From: Vibrio sp. Of7-15
GTDB lineage: Bacteria; Pseudomonadota; Gammaproteobacteria; Enterobacterales; Vibrionaceae
NCBI RefSeq assembly: GCF_022347565.1
Contig: NZ_JAKRGH010000003.1
Location: forward strand, 186,001-250,000
Direction of reading: 5' to 3'
Length of the DNA: 64,000 nt
Shown: one piece after another, positions 9,806 to 18,488 of the stretch
How positions within the stretch are numbered: position 1 is the stretch's first letter
Layout: each line of letters starts with the position of its first letter
The notes under the pieces: model-generated
Databases searched by the model: none
What the model saw: the letters and a program-made list of their open reading frames with translations, nothing else
What the model was told of the DNA's origin: nothing
Program-made: the position numbers and the translations under genes

Positions 9806-9842
9806 ATAAAAATAGCCCGCAACTACTCCTGTCACGGGCTTA
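9806..9842 (-). terminator. Terminator of rsmF on the minus strand
   Basis: On the minus strand AGCCCG (9840-9835) pairs with CGGGCT (9819-9814) around a 15-nt loop, followed by ATTTTTAT. It lies 120 bp beyond the rsmF stop; the intervening bases hold no gene. Confidence 0.6.
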
Positions 9843-9962
9843 GGGGAATGGCTCACGAAGAGCCTTGCGCTAACTGTTAGTAAAATGGAGATCAATTACT
9901 CTTTCAGATTAGTACAAGCTCTATTATTGTCCAGTTTGCTTATAGATAAAATTGTAATTAAC

Positions 9963-11390
9963 TTATTTGTCGAATAAGTTGGTGTCTCTTACTCGTTCTC
10001 GGGGGAGGCCATTTTTAATACGATTACCGACCCATTTACCAAGTCCGATAACGTCTCCTAGGTAAGTTACGATAACTTCACCTTTACCTACATTTTCCGG
10101 GCGTACATCTCGGCCCATATACCATTCACGGGCATGTTCAGCACTGAGTTCAACGCAGTTTGATTCTTTACCAGTTGCAATGGCGCATACTGCTTCATGT
10201 TGCCAGCGGAAGCCTTTTTTGTGCTGCTCTGCTAATTTCACACCAATGCGATCTAAGCGGATATTACCAATTAATGGAATTAACGCGGTAGGGAAGAGCC
10301 ACACTTCTTTGTCACGTAACCAGATTTGGCTGGTCTCAGGCAGTTCTAAGTCCAATGTTGTTTTTAAGCTAGTTTGGATCTCTTGTACTGTTTTATTTGT
10401 CGCAGCTTCAAATGGAAATTTACCTAAACGCTTTTTGACTTTTGGTGGTTCAACAGAACTTAGCTTTTTCATTTTTGCGACAAAAAAGCCTTCACTATCA
10501 AAAATCTGTGGGAAGATATGCAAGAAGCCTTCTTCAGTACAGGCTTGCTCAGCATTCTCAAATAAATGGTTCAGTGGCTCAAACTCAACGGCATCACCAA
10601 AGGTTTCTTTTAGGTGATGGCAAACCTGTTGGTTTTCCTCAAGGTTTAAAGTACACGTTGAATAAACTAATACACCTCCAGGCTTTAAAGCATGAAAAGC
10701 ACTTTCGATTAACCCTTTTTGCACTTCAGCGATTTCTGCTGCTGATTCGGTACTCCAGTTATTCATGGCATCTGGGTCTTTACGGATAGTACCTTCTCCA
10801 GAACACGGTGCATCTAACAGAACGGAATCGAAAGTTTCTGGTAGCCAGCCACCAAATACATGACCATCGAAATGGGTCAGGGCTGCATTGTGAACACCAC
10901 AACGTTGTACATTCGAGCACAATACTTTTACGCGGCTGGCCGAAAATTCATTGGCGACTAGACCACCTTGGTTATTCATCGCGGCAGCAATTTGCGTGGT
11001 TTTGGAGCCTGGTGCAGCGGCCATGTCCAACACGGTATGCAGTTGCTCGTTATTGTCGATTAGTGCTGTTACTGGCATCATCGAGCTGGCTTCTTGAATA
11101 TAAAAAAGCCCCGCCATGTGTTCTGCGGTATTACCTAACGGAGCGTCATCCTCTTCAGGTCGGTCTAACCAAAAACCAGTCTCACACCATGGAACCGGGG
11201 TTAAGACCCAATTTTTTTCTGCCATACGGGCAATGAATGCTTCGACGCTAATCTTTAACGTGTTAACACGAATGCTACGACGAAGAGGGCGTTTACAAGC
11301 TGCGATAAAATCATCCATATTCAAATTGTTAGGCATGATTTCTTCAATTTGCTTTAAGAACAGCTCAGGCAGAATAATATTTGGGTGCAA
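9963..11390 (-). CDS. rsmF: 16S rRNA (cytosine(1407)-C(5))-methyltransferase RsmF
   Basis: Methylates C1407 of 16S rRNA using S-adenosylmethionine. The body follows E. coli RsmF/YebU: RRSIRVNTLKIS, the SAM-binding block VLDMAAAPGSKTTQ, and the two catalytic cysteines in LLDAPCSGEGT and VYSTCTL. The frame stays open to 11501 without homology to the family; the family start corresponds to a TTG at 11390 (TTG CAC CCA AAT ATT), giving 475 aa. The terminator-like hairpin at 11477-11506 lies between letB and this start and supports the downstream choice. It is the third member of the conserved letA-letB-rsmF order. Confidence 0.9.
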   Translation of the reverse strand: MHPNIILPELFLKQIEEIMPNNLNMDDFIAACKRPLRRSIRVNTLKISVEAFIARMAEKNWVLTPVPWCETGFWLDRPEEDDAPLGNTAEHMAGLFYIQEASSMMPVTALIDNNEQLHTVLDMAAAPGSKTTQIAAAMNNQGGLVANEFSASRVKVLCSNVQRCGVHNAALTHFDGHVFGGWLPETFDSVLLDAPCSGEGTIRKDPDAMNNWSTESAAEIAEVQKGLIESAFHALKPGGVLVYSTCTLNLEENQQVCHHLKETFGDAVEFEPLNHLFENAEQACTEEGFLHIFPQIFDSEGFFVAKMKKLSSVEPPKVKKRLGKFPFEAATNKTVQEIQTSLKTTLDLELPETSQIWLRDKEVWLFPTALIPLIGNIRLDRIGVKLAEQHKKGFRWQHEAVCAIATGKESNCVELSAEHAREWYMGRDVRPENVGKGEVIVTYLGDVIGLGKWVGNRIKNGLPRERVRDTNLFDK

Positions 11391-11476
11391 GGTGGGATCT
11401 CGGTTGGTTTCAGTGGGGCGAGAGTTTATAACAAAGCGGAAAGATAATCGAGAACGTGTTTTTTGTTTTGAAATAT

Positions 11477-11506
11477 AAAAAATGCGACTCAAAAGCCGCA
11501 TTTTTA
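11477..11506 (-). terminator. Hairpin between letB and rsmF
   Basis: AAAAATGCG / CGCATTTTT stem with a 10-nt loop; T-rich on both strands, so it can act in either direction. On the minus strand it follows the letB stop (11525) and precedes the rsmF start, so rsmF probably has its own promoter or is expressed by readthrough. Confidence 0.7.
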
Positions 11507-11524
11507 TTCTTTATCTAGAAAAGG

Positions 11525-14164
11525 TTATTCTTTATTCGGATTCGGAATGGCAGTTCGCCATTCTTTCCATTCTGGCTCTGGCTTAGCGTGAAGTAAGAAG
11601 TTATCACCCATTTGAGCTTTTGGCAGTAATGGCTGTGTATTTGGTGTTGCAAAGGCAATTCCACCACGAAGAATACTGTCCATTGTCCCAGCCTGAACCG
11701 TTGCACCTGTTATGCCAATGGCAACATTCACCCCAGATACATTCCAAAAAATGGTGTTTTCACGGATGAGGTAAGCATAATCATCATTCATATAAAAAGT
11801 AATTAAGACGCGATCAGATAAGTTACCTAATTCAATGTGAGAAACTTGGCCTACTTCTATGTCTCGGTATAAGATTGGTGTTCCAACTGTCACTGATGCA
11901 CGGTGCTCACTTTCTAGAATAAAGGTGGATTTATTTTCAGTGCGCGGTTGTGTATTTAAGGGGAATACGGCTTGTTTCTGGCCAGCACCCGGCGCAACAC
12001 GAACATAAGAGCCCAGTAAAGAGTCTAAGTTTTTTGCACCAGACGTTGTTATCTGTGGTGTCACTAACCAAAAGTGGCTGCCATTACGAGCAACTTCTGG
12101 TGCGTATTCTGGAAATAAACGGGCTTGAGCTTCTAGCATTCCAGTTTTGAAATTCGGCATGATACGGGTCACTTCACCCACTTTTATACCTTGATACTTT
12201 ATGGCCATGCCTTTGGCTATACTGCTGTCGCCAGCTGCTTTTAAGGTGATTAATTTTCCAAATTGTTGTGCTTCTTTCATGCTGGAATAGAGCTTCCAAC
12301 GTTTGCCTATTTTATTTTCAACCCCCGCGATTTGATCAAATGCTATCCCGCCTTTAACAAGAGAAGCAAGGGGCTGACTTTTAACACTCAGGCCGCTTAA
12401 GCTTGCATCAATTTCGATGCCAGAGTGATTCCAGAAAACGGTATTGGATTTAATGAGGTGGATGTATCGGTTTTCCACTTTCACTTTTATCACCATACCA
12501 CTTTGAGTCAGTGAGTAGCTTTCTACCATACCTACTGGCAAGTTACGGTAAAGCAGAGGGGAGCCTTCATTTACCGCTGGCAGTTCTGGTGCCAATAACG
12601 AAATGGTTTTACTGCCCGTTGCTTTTAGCTCTGCCAGTTCAGCCAGTGCTTGGGTTTGGAAAAGTGTATAAGAAGGTTGTGCTTTTTGTTCCCCCTCACT
12701 GGTAAAGCTGATTGAGCCTGTTAATAGCTGTTTAGCGGGAGGAATAGTGACATTTAAACCCGCTCCAGTAAATTCCGCTTTTGCGCTGCCAGTGACAAAA
12801 AAGCGGTTATTGGATTTGATGAGTTCTTTGTATTCTGGGCTGACTAATACATCAAAATGGACTTTTTCTTTGATAAGGGCAACACGTGTGATGGAGCCAA
12901 CGGCAATACCACGGTAGAGCACATTTGTACCGGGAGTTAAACCAAACGAAGCATCCGCAATCAGGGAAACCAATAACGTCCCCGGTTTTTCACGCTCTAA
13001 ATCATCGTTTCTAATAGCGGTAAAGGTTCGGCTTTTGTCACCAGTACCGGGAACCAAAGTTAAGAAATTCCCTCGAACTAAGTTGCTGACGTTTTTAATT
13101 CCGGCCAGAGAGACTTTTGCTTCTTCCAGAACAAAGCGAGATCCCATGTTAAGCATGTCGCTAAAGCTAGGCTCAATAGAGGCATACGCGATGATCTGAT
13201 CTCGTTCATCACTTAATTCAAGATCGGTGATCTGGCCAACTTCCAATCCTCGATACATGATGGGCGCGCCGCCGGGGCTGACTTGGTTATTATCAGGTAA
13301 AAGGATTTTTATTGGTATGCCTCGACCAGCGGTTTTTACATTCGGGTAGAGTTTAAATTCTTGGTTATTCGAGACGGCTTCACCATCGTCAGGGGAATCA
13401 ACAGCAATAGCACCGCCTAAAAGAGCGGATAGACTTTCAAATTGCACGTCTAAGCCATTAAAGCCAATGTTAGCCCCAATACCACTGACGTTCCAAAAAC
13501 GGCTTTGTGTTGTGATTAAATGGGCGTATTTTTTTTGGATAAGTGTATGAATGATGACAGAGTCATTCTTATCATCCAGCTCATAATTGTAAACTTCACC
13601 AATCGGAATTTTTTTATAAATGATGGTTGAGCCTACAGAGACCGAGCCTAAATCATCAGAGCGCAGTGATACGATTAAGCCTTCTTGGGCGGGGGTATCT
13701 GCTGGTGGCCCATCTAAAGCTGTGAACTGTGTTTCCGCTTCCCCTTCACCGGGTTGAATCGCAATGTAGTTACCAGATACCAGTGCATCGAGACCAGAAA
13801 TACCCGTTAATGAGGCTTTGGGTTTGACTAACCAAAAACGCGTTCCGGTATTTAAAATTTGTGCAGCCTCGGGGTAAATATCGGCATCCACATAAATACT
13901 ACTCAGATCTTCAGATAGGGTAATGTCGCGTACCATACCCACTTCGAGTCCTTGATAACGAATCGTAGTTCGCCCTGCGACTAAGCCTTGAGCATCTGCA
14001 AAATAGATTTGAACGCGTTGCCCAGCTTCATTGAGTGCTTTATAGACGAGCCAGCCAGCTAAGGAAAAGGCTAATAAAGGTAATAACCATAATGGCGAAA
14101 TCCCCCGATCGCGGCGAATTTCAACAGAAGGGGTTTTGTCATCAATTTCGTTTTGGTTGCTCAT
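11525..14164 (-). CDS. letB: Intermembrane lipid transport protein LetB (seven MCE domains)
   Basis: Periplasm-spanning MCE protein that forms a lipid tunnel between inner and outer membrane (E. coli YebT/LetB, 877 aa; here 879 aa). One N-terminal membrane helix (ISPLWLLPLLAFSLAGWLVY) is followed by seven MCE repeats, each visible as a G-x-x-I-x-Y-x-x-x-x-V/I-G-x-V/I motif, for example RYQGLEVGMV, YKKIPIGEV, YRGLEVGQI, YRGIAVGSI, YRNLPVGMV, YQGIKVGEV and YRDIEVGQV, spaced about 115 residues apart. PqiB has only three, so this is LetB. The start overlaps the end of letA by 23 bp, implying translational coupling. Confidence 0.95.
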   Translation of the reverse strand: MSNQNEIDDKTPSVEIRRDRGISPLWLLPLLAFSLAGWLVYKALNEAGQRVQIYFADAQGLVAGRTTIRYQGLEVGMVRDITLSEDLSSIYVDADIYPEAAQILNTGTRFWLVKPKASLTGISGLDALVSGNYIAIQPGEGEAETQFTALDGPPADTPAQEGLIVSLRSDDLGSVSVGSTIIYKKIPIGEVYNYELDDKNDSVIIHTLIQKKYAHLITTQSRFWNVSGIGANIGFNGLDVQFESLSALLGGAIAVDSPDDGEAVSNNQEFKLYPNVKTAGRGIPIKILLPDNNQVSPGGAPIMYRGLEVGQITDLELSDERDQIIAYASIEPSFSDMLNMGSRFVLEEAKVSLAGIKNVSNLVRGNFLTLVPGTGDKSRTFTAIRNDDLEREKPGTLLVSLIADASFGLTPGTNVLYRGIAVGSITRVALIKEKVHFDVLVSPEYKELIKSNNRFFVTGSAKAEFTGAGLNVTIPPAKQLLTGSISFTSEGEQKAQPSYTLFQTQALAELAELKATGSKTISLLAPELPAVNEGSPLLYRNLPVGMVESYSLTQSGMVIKVKVENRYIHLIKSNTVFWNHSGIEIDASLSGLSVKSQPLASLVKGGIAFDQIAGVENKIGKRWKLYSSMKEAQQFGKLITLKAAGDSSIAKGMAIKYQGIKVGEVTRIMPNFKTGMLEAQARLFPEYAPEVARNGSHFWLVTPQITTSGAKNLDSLLGSYVRVAPGAGQKQAVFPLNTQPRTENKSTFILESEHRASVTVGTPILYRDIEVGQVSHIELGNLSDRVLITFYMNDDYAYLIRENTIFWNVSGVNVAIGITGATVQAGTMDSILRGGIAFATPNTQPLLPKAQMGDNFLLHAKPEPEWKEWRTAIPNPNKE

Positions 14165-15356
14165 AGTTATCCCAAATCAAGCGAGAGTCTAAGCTTTCAG
14201 CGGCTAGCATAGTCAAAAGAACCACCAGCCCAAAGGCAATGGCCCCTGGTCCAGGTGTAAAGTCTAAAATCTGTCCTCGGTCTATTAGTGTCATCATGAT
14301 AGATATGACAAACAGATCCATAACGGACCATTTACCGATCCATTTAACAGCAAAGTAAATGATCATTCGCTGGCGATGGTAGAGGCGGCGCTTAATGCGA
14401 ATGCAGAAAAGAATGTATGTGAGCCCAAGGATTTTGGCGACAGGAACAATAATGCTGGCCACAAAGATAATAATGGCAATGCCTGTCATGTCATTTTTTA
14501 TTAGGCCTGCGACACCAGAGAAGATCGTATCTTCAAGGCGTTTACCGTTCGTTAATAAAATAGAGATAGGGTACAAGTTAGCAGGCAATACAAAAACGGC
14601 AGCAGCAATAAGGTAAGCCCACGTTTTCTGCAGGGAACGCGGAGCTCGTTTATATAAAGGGGAATGGCAACGAGCACAATGATGGCCTGGAGGCTGAGAC
14701 AAATGGCAGTGTTTACAATGTAACGAATCTTCAGTACACCCATGCGGTGTTTGTTCTTCCCAAGCTTCCCAATAACGTCTGACACTCACTCGGGTGAGGA
14801 GTAAGGAAGTCATCAGTTGCAGCAACACAAGACCAAGTAAACCTGAGCCAACAAAGATATCAGCATGATCTTGAACTTTAAAACAAGCGATACCAAAGCT
14901 GACTAAAAATACATCCAGCATTACCCAAGCTTTAAAGTGTTGTAATACCCATAAAGAGTACTTGAAGGGCAAGAACTTTTTCTTAGCTAGTGCCCATTGA
15001 GCGGTCACCACAGAGCCACACAATAGTAAAGGGGCGATGGAGCTGCAAAATAAGATTAATAAGCCTAAAAAAGGGAAACCTTCCTTCATTAAGGTGATCG
15101 TACCAGAAGGCAAGGTTGCGGGGATCATGACCCCGAATAGCTTTATGGTGATTAAAGGAAAAAAGTGAGAGGGGATAAATAGCAGTAAACACGCAATGGC
15201 GATGGCAAGTTCGCCAGAAAAGCGACTTGAGCCCCCTCTATATAATTGACTATTACAGCGAGGGCAATAAGCACTGTAGCCACGTTTAGCAGCTACAGAC
15301 GTTAAGGGTAGATCACAACCAGGGCATAGCCGCGCAGTACGGATCTTCATACTCAC
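14142..15356 (-). CDS. letA: Lipid transport inner-membrane protein LetA (PqiA family)
   Basis: Inner-membrane partner of LetB, 404 aa. Two cytoplasmic zinc-ribbon motifs each precede a set of membrane helices: CPGC...CPRC at residues 11-35 and CKHC...CARC near residues 212-232. About eight hydrophobic segments follow in two homologous halves, the PqiA architecture. A GTG at 15356 with AGGA seven bases upstream is the likely start; an ATG lies two codons later. It begins 21 bp after the stop of the ABC exporter gene and overlaps letB, so the three are probably one operon. Confidence 0.93.
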   Translation of the reverse strand: MSMKIRTARLCPGCDLPLTSVAAKRGYSAYCPRCNSQLYRGGSSRFSGELAIAIACLLLFIPSHFFPLITIKLFGVMIPATLPSGTITLMKEGFPFLGLLILFCSSIAPLLLCGSVVTAQWALAKKKFLPFKYSLWVLQHFKAWVMLDVFLVSFGIACFKVQDHADIFVGSGLLGLVLLQLMTSLLLTRVSVRRYWEAWEEQTPHGCTEDSLHCKHCHLSQPPGHHCARCHSPLYKRAPRSLQKTWAYLIAAAVFVLPANLYPISILLTNGKRLEDTIFSGVAGLIKNDMTGIAIIIFVASIIVPVAKILGLTYILFCIRIKRRLYHRQRMIIYFAVKWIGKWSVMDLFVISIMMTLIDRGQILDFTPGPGAIAFGLVVLLTMLAAESLDSRLIWDNYEQPKRN

Positions 15357-15377
15357 GCGGTTTTCCTATTAAGAAGA

Positions 15378-17186
15378 TTAGCTCGCAATACTTGATTGAA
15401 TATTTCCATATAGAGTTTGATAAAGTCCTTCTTGTTCAACCAGTTCGACATGTGTTCCCGATTGCGTTACTTGACCATCTTCTAGAACATAAATCAAGTC
15501 AGCTTGTTTTACTGCTGATAGACGGTGAGCAACAATTAAAGTAGTTCGACCGACTAAAAATTCTTTTAATGCCGTATGAAGCGCTGCTTCTGTGGCGGTA
15601 TCCAGCGCCGATGTTGCTTCATCGAGGATCACAAATTGTGGATCTGCGAGCACCATTCGCGCTATTGCTAAACGTTGTCTCTGTCCGCCAGATAATCGAA
15701 CACCTTGGCGGCCAATTTGGGTTTCTAAGCCATGGGTTAGCTGCTCAGTGACATCGCTCAGTTGGGCAATGTCCAATGCCTGCCACAATTTATCATCGCT
15801 GTAATTAGCACCTAAAGATAAATTGTGTCGGAGAGTATCATTAAATAGCACAGGTTGCTGTAATACAACGGACATTTGTTCACGAATCAGTTCGTAGCCA
15901 ATGTCGTCAGTACTATGGCCATTGAAGCTAATTTGGCCCGCATCATAACGATAGACCCCTAACAGAAGCTGAATAAGCGTGGATTTTCCTCCACCACTGG
16001 CACCCACTAAAGCGACACGTTTGCCAGCAGGAATCGACATTGATAAATGATTTAATACTTGCTGGTCTTCATTATAAGAAAAGCACAGGTCTTTAATTTG
16101 AATATCAATAGGGGATGAGTTGTCTTTAAATGGGTTTACCTTACTAACAGGGCGATACTCTTCTTCTATATCCAGCAAAGTATTTACACGTTTAATGGCA
16201 GCGGAAGCGCTGTACCACGCAAACTGGATTCCCAATAGTTCTTGAACAGGGCTTAACATAAACCAAAGGTAGCCGAATACAGCGAAGATTTGGCCAATGG
16301 TTAAGTCACTAAATAGCACCATGAGCATGGCGGCCGCTCGGAATAGCTCGAAGCCAATTAAGAACAATAAGAAAGAGACTCGGCCAGCCGCTTCAGATTG
16401 CCAAGCGTATTTATCAGCATCAGAACGAATGGCATCAGCATCTTGTTTTAATACTTGTAAAAATTCACGTTCACGATTAGCTGCACGTAATTGGTAGATG
16501 CCATCGAGTGTTTCGACGAGTCGTTGTTGAAAGGTTTCGAAAGATTGATTTTCTTTTTTCTTTAAATCTTTGACCTTATTGCCAAGTTTACGAGAGCAGT
16601 ACACCACAATCGGGTTTACCAGCAAAATAAAAAGCCCAAGCATCCAATCTAACCATAAGAGGATACCTGCGGTTCCAATTACAGTTAGCAAACTGACAAG
16701 AAAACGGCTAAGGGTGTCACCAATAAACTTGTCAATAGTTTCTATATCAGTCACTAAGTGAGAGTTAATACCACCACTGCCTTTGGTTTCGTACTGCTGC
16801 ATGCTGATTTTGCCGAGCTTGTCGATCAGTCGAGTTCGAATCTGGTAAGTAATGGTTTTAGACACTAAAGTAAATTGTCGGCTCTGAAGAATGTTCAGTG
16901 CTTGGCTTACTGCCCGCATTAATACGACAAGAATTAAGACCAAAACAATGTAGCTGGTGGGCTGCTGCCATGACTCAGGAAGAAAATAGTTTAGAAGTTC
17001 AATACCAGTCGAGGGTTTGTCGAGTAAAACTTCATCAACCATTAATGGCATCATTAGGGGAATAGGAACACTGACTAAGGTCGCAAGAATAGCGATTAGA
17101 TTAGCAGCATATAAACGTTTTTTATGTTTTTGTGCTTGCTTTAAAAGCCAAGTCCAGTTAATTGTGTTGTCTGAGTTCTTATTCAA
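15378..17186 (-). CDS. ABC exporter, fused permease and ATPase
   Basis: 602-aa half-transporter of the MsbA/MdlB type. Six membrane helices occupy about residues 15-320, followed by a nucleotide-binding domain with Walker A GASGGGKST, signature LSGGQRQRLA, Walker B FVILDEATSALD and H-loop IVAHRLSA, all intact. The substrate cannot be told from sequence; lipids, peptides or drugs are possible. It is placed 21 bp upstream of letA and divergent from msrC; in E. coli, as recalled, letA directly faces msrC, so this gene is an insertion into a conserved block. Coupling to lipid trafficking is inference. Confidence 0.88.
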   Translation of the reverse strand: MNKNSDNTINWTWLLKQAQKHKKRLYAANLIAILATLVSVPIPLMMPLMVDEVLLDKPSTGIELLNYFLPESWQQPTSYIVLVLILVVLMRAVSQALNILQSRQFTLVSKTITYQIRTRLIDKLGKISMQQYETKGSGGINSHLVTDIETIDKFIGDTLSRFLVSLLTVIGTAGILLWLDWMLGLFILLVNPIVVYCSRKLGNKVKDLKKKENQSFETFQQRLVETLDGIYQLRAANREREFLQVLKQDADAIRSDADKYAWQSEAAGRVSFLLFLIGFELFRAAAMLMVLFSDLTIGQIFAVFGYLWFMLSPVQELLGIQFAWYSASAAIKRVNTLLDIEEEYRPVSKVNPFKDNSSPIDIQIKDLCFSYNEDQQVLNHLSMSIPAGKRVALVGASGGGKSTLIQLLLGVYRYDAGQISFNGHSTDDIGYELIREQMSVVLQQPVLFNDTLRHNLSLGANYSDDKLWQALDIAQLSDVTEQLTHGLETQIGRQGVRLSGGQRQRLAIARMVLADPQFVILDEATSALDTATEAALHTALKEFLVGRTTLIVAHRLSAVKQADLIYVLEDGQVTQSGTHVELVEQEGLYQTLYGNIQSSIAS

Positions 17187-17260
17187 AATGAGAATGCGTC
17201 CTATTTGTTAGATTGCGGCGCTATTTTACGCTTATCATTGCCTTTGGGAAGAAAATTTAC

Positions 17261-17719
17261 ATGGAAAATAAAACTGCTCTATATGAACGTTTAGTACAGC
17301 AGGCTGTTGCTTTGGTGGATGGAGAGCCTGATCTTATTGCTAATCTTTCTAATATTAGTGCACTTCTTTATATGGAGCTTGAAGGGGTTAACTGGGCTGG
17401 CTTCTATTTCTTAAAAGAAGAGCAATTAGTGCTTGGTCCATTTCAAGGTAAACCTGCTTGTGTGCGAATCCCTGTAGGGCGAGGAGTATGCGGCACTGCT
17501 ATTTCGGAAAATAAAACCCAACGTGTTGCTGATGTGCATGCATTTAGTGGTCATATTGCTTGCGATGCGGCTAGTAATTCTGAGATAGTTATTCCATTCA
17601 CTGTGAAGGGTGAGTTGTTCGGTGTTCTTGATATTGACAGCCCAAAATTGGCTCGATTTGATGAAGAAGACGAAATTGGCTTATCAAACTTAGTGAAAGA
17701 ACTAGAAAAACGGCTTTAA
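17261..17719 (+). CDS. msrC: Free methionine-(R)-sulfoxide reductase (GAF domain)
   Basis: Reduces free methionine-R-sulfoxide; a GAF-fold enzyme (E. coli MsrC/YebR). The three conserved cysteines are present in KPACVRIPVGRGVCG and HIACDAASNSEI. The ATG at 17261 (MENKTALYER) gives 152 aa, the family length; the longer frame starting upstream is unlikely. It starts the msrC-proQ-prc series, whose adjacency is also found in enterobacteria. Divergent promoters with the ABC exporter gene share about 74 bp. Confidence 0.93.
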   Translation: MENKTALYERLVQQAVALVDGEPDLIANLSNISALLYMELEGVNWAGFYFLKEEQLVLGPFQGKPACVRIPVGRGVCGTAISENKTQRVADVHAFSGHIACDAASNSEIVIPFTVKGELFGVLDIDSPKLARFDEEDEIGLSNLVKELEKRL

Positions 17720-17723
17720 TTAC

Positions 17724-17757
17724 AGTTAGACAGTGGTTTTTCAAAACCATCTAACTA
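17724..17757 (+). repeat. Inverted repeat between msrC and proQ
   Basis: AGTTAGA (17725-17731) and TGGTTTT pair with AAAACCA and TCTAACT across a small TC loop, with a short bulge. There is no clear U tract after it (ATAATAG), so it could be a weak terminator, an RNA-processing hairpin or a binding site. Confidence 0.5.
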
Positions 17758-17829
17758 TAATAGCGTAAATCTTTTTACTAGAAATAAACAATAGATTGCG
17801 GGTGAACCCTGCGACTACCAGGAAACTAC

Positions 17830-18471
17830 ATGGAAAACACTGAAAAGTTAGCGAACAGCAAAGAAGTAATTGCCTACATTGCTGAGCGTTTCCCTAAATG
17901 CTTTACTTTAGAAGGTGAAGCTAAGCCACTTAAAATTGGTATCTTTCAAGAATTAGCAGAGCGCTTAAACGAAGATCCAAAAGTAAGTAAAACTCAACTT
18001 CGTGCAGCATTACGTCAGTACACATCTTCTTGGCGTTATCTACATGGCGTTAAGGCAGGGGCATCACGCGTTGATTTAGACGGTAACCCTTGTGGTGAAC
18101 TGGAGCAAGAACACGTAGATCACGCACAAAAAGCACTTGAAGAGAGCAAAGCGAAAGTTCGTGCTCGTCGTAAAGAGCAAGCTGCTAAAGCTCGTGAAGA
18201 AGGTAAAACAGACGCTAAAGCTAAGAAAACACGCAATAATAAAGCACTAAATCGTAGCTCTAAGCCAAAAACTGCTAAAGTTATTAGTAAGCCTGCTGAA
18301 CCTAAACGTGAACTAACTGCGGACGAAATTGTCGTAGGTAAAGAGGTTAGCGTTTCTATGGGTAAAGGAAACACGCCGGCTACAATCGTTGAAATCAATA
18401 AGGATGATGTGCGTGTTCGCTTAGTAAATGGCCTACAAATGGTTGTTAAAGCGGAGCACCTTCGTTCGTAA
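17830..18471 (+). CDS. proQ: RNA chaperone ProQ
   Basis: Global RNA-binding protein of the FinO/ProQ family, 213 aa. An N-terminal FinO domain (about residues 5-115, with [20 protein letters not shown] and [18 protein letters not shown]) is followed by a basic linker rich in Lys, Ala and Arg (about 120-160) and a C-terminal Tudor-like domain ([20 protein letters not shown] onward). It binds structured 3' ends and small RNAs. The start has a CAGGA site. The stop is followed at once by the AAAGGAG ribosome-binding site of prc, so the two are cotranscribed. Confidence 0.95.
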   Translation: MENTEKLANSKEVIAYIAERFPKCFTLEGEAKPLKIGIFQELAERLNEDPKVSKTQLRAALRQYTSSWRYLHGVKAGASRVDLDGNPCGELEQEHVDHAQKALEESKAKVRARRKEQAAKAREEGKTDAKAKKTRNNKALNRSSKPKTAKVISKPAEPKRELTADEIVVGKEVSVSMGKGNTPATIVEINKDDVRVRLVNGLQMVVKAEHLRS

Positions 18472-18488
18472 AGGAGAACTCCCGACGC

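Noticed and set aside
10180-11478. Several + strand frames antisense to rsmF
   Set aside because: Shadow frames of a conserved gene, with no ribosome sites and composition unlike protein.
18120-18398. Long antisense frame inside proQ
   Set aside because: Result of the Lys/Ala/Arg-rich codons of the linker; no start signals.
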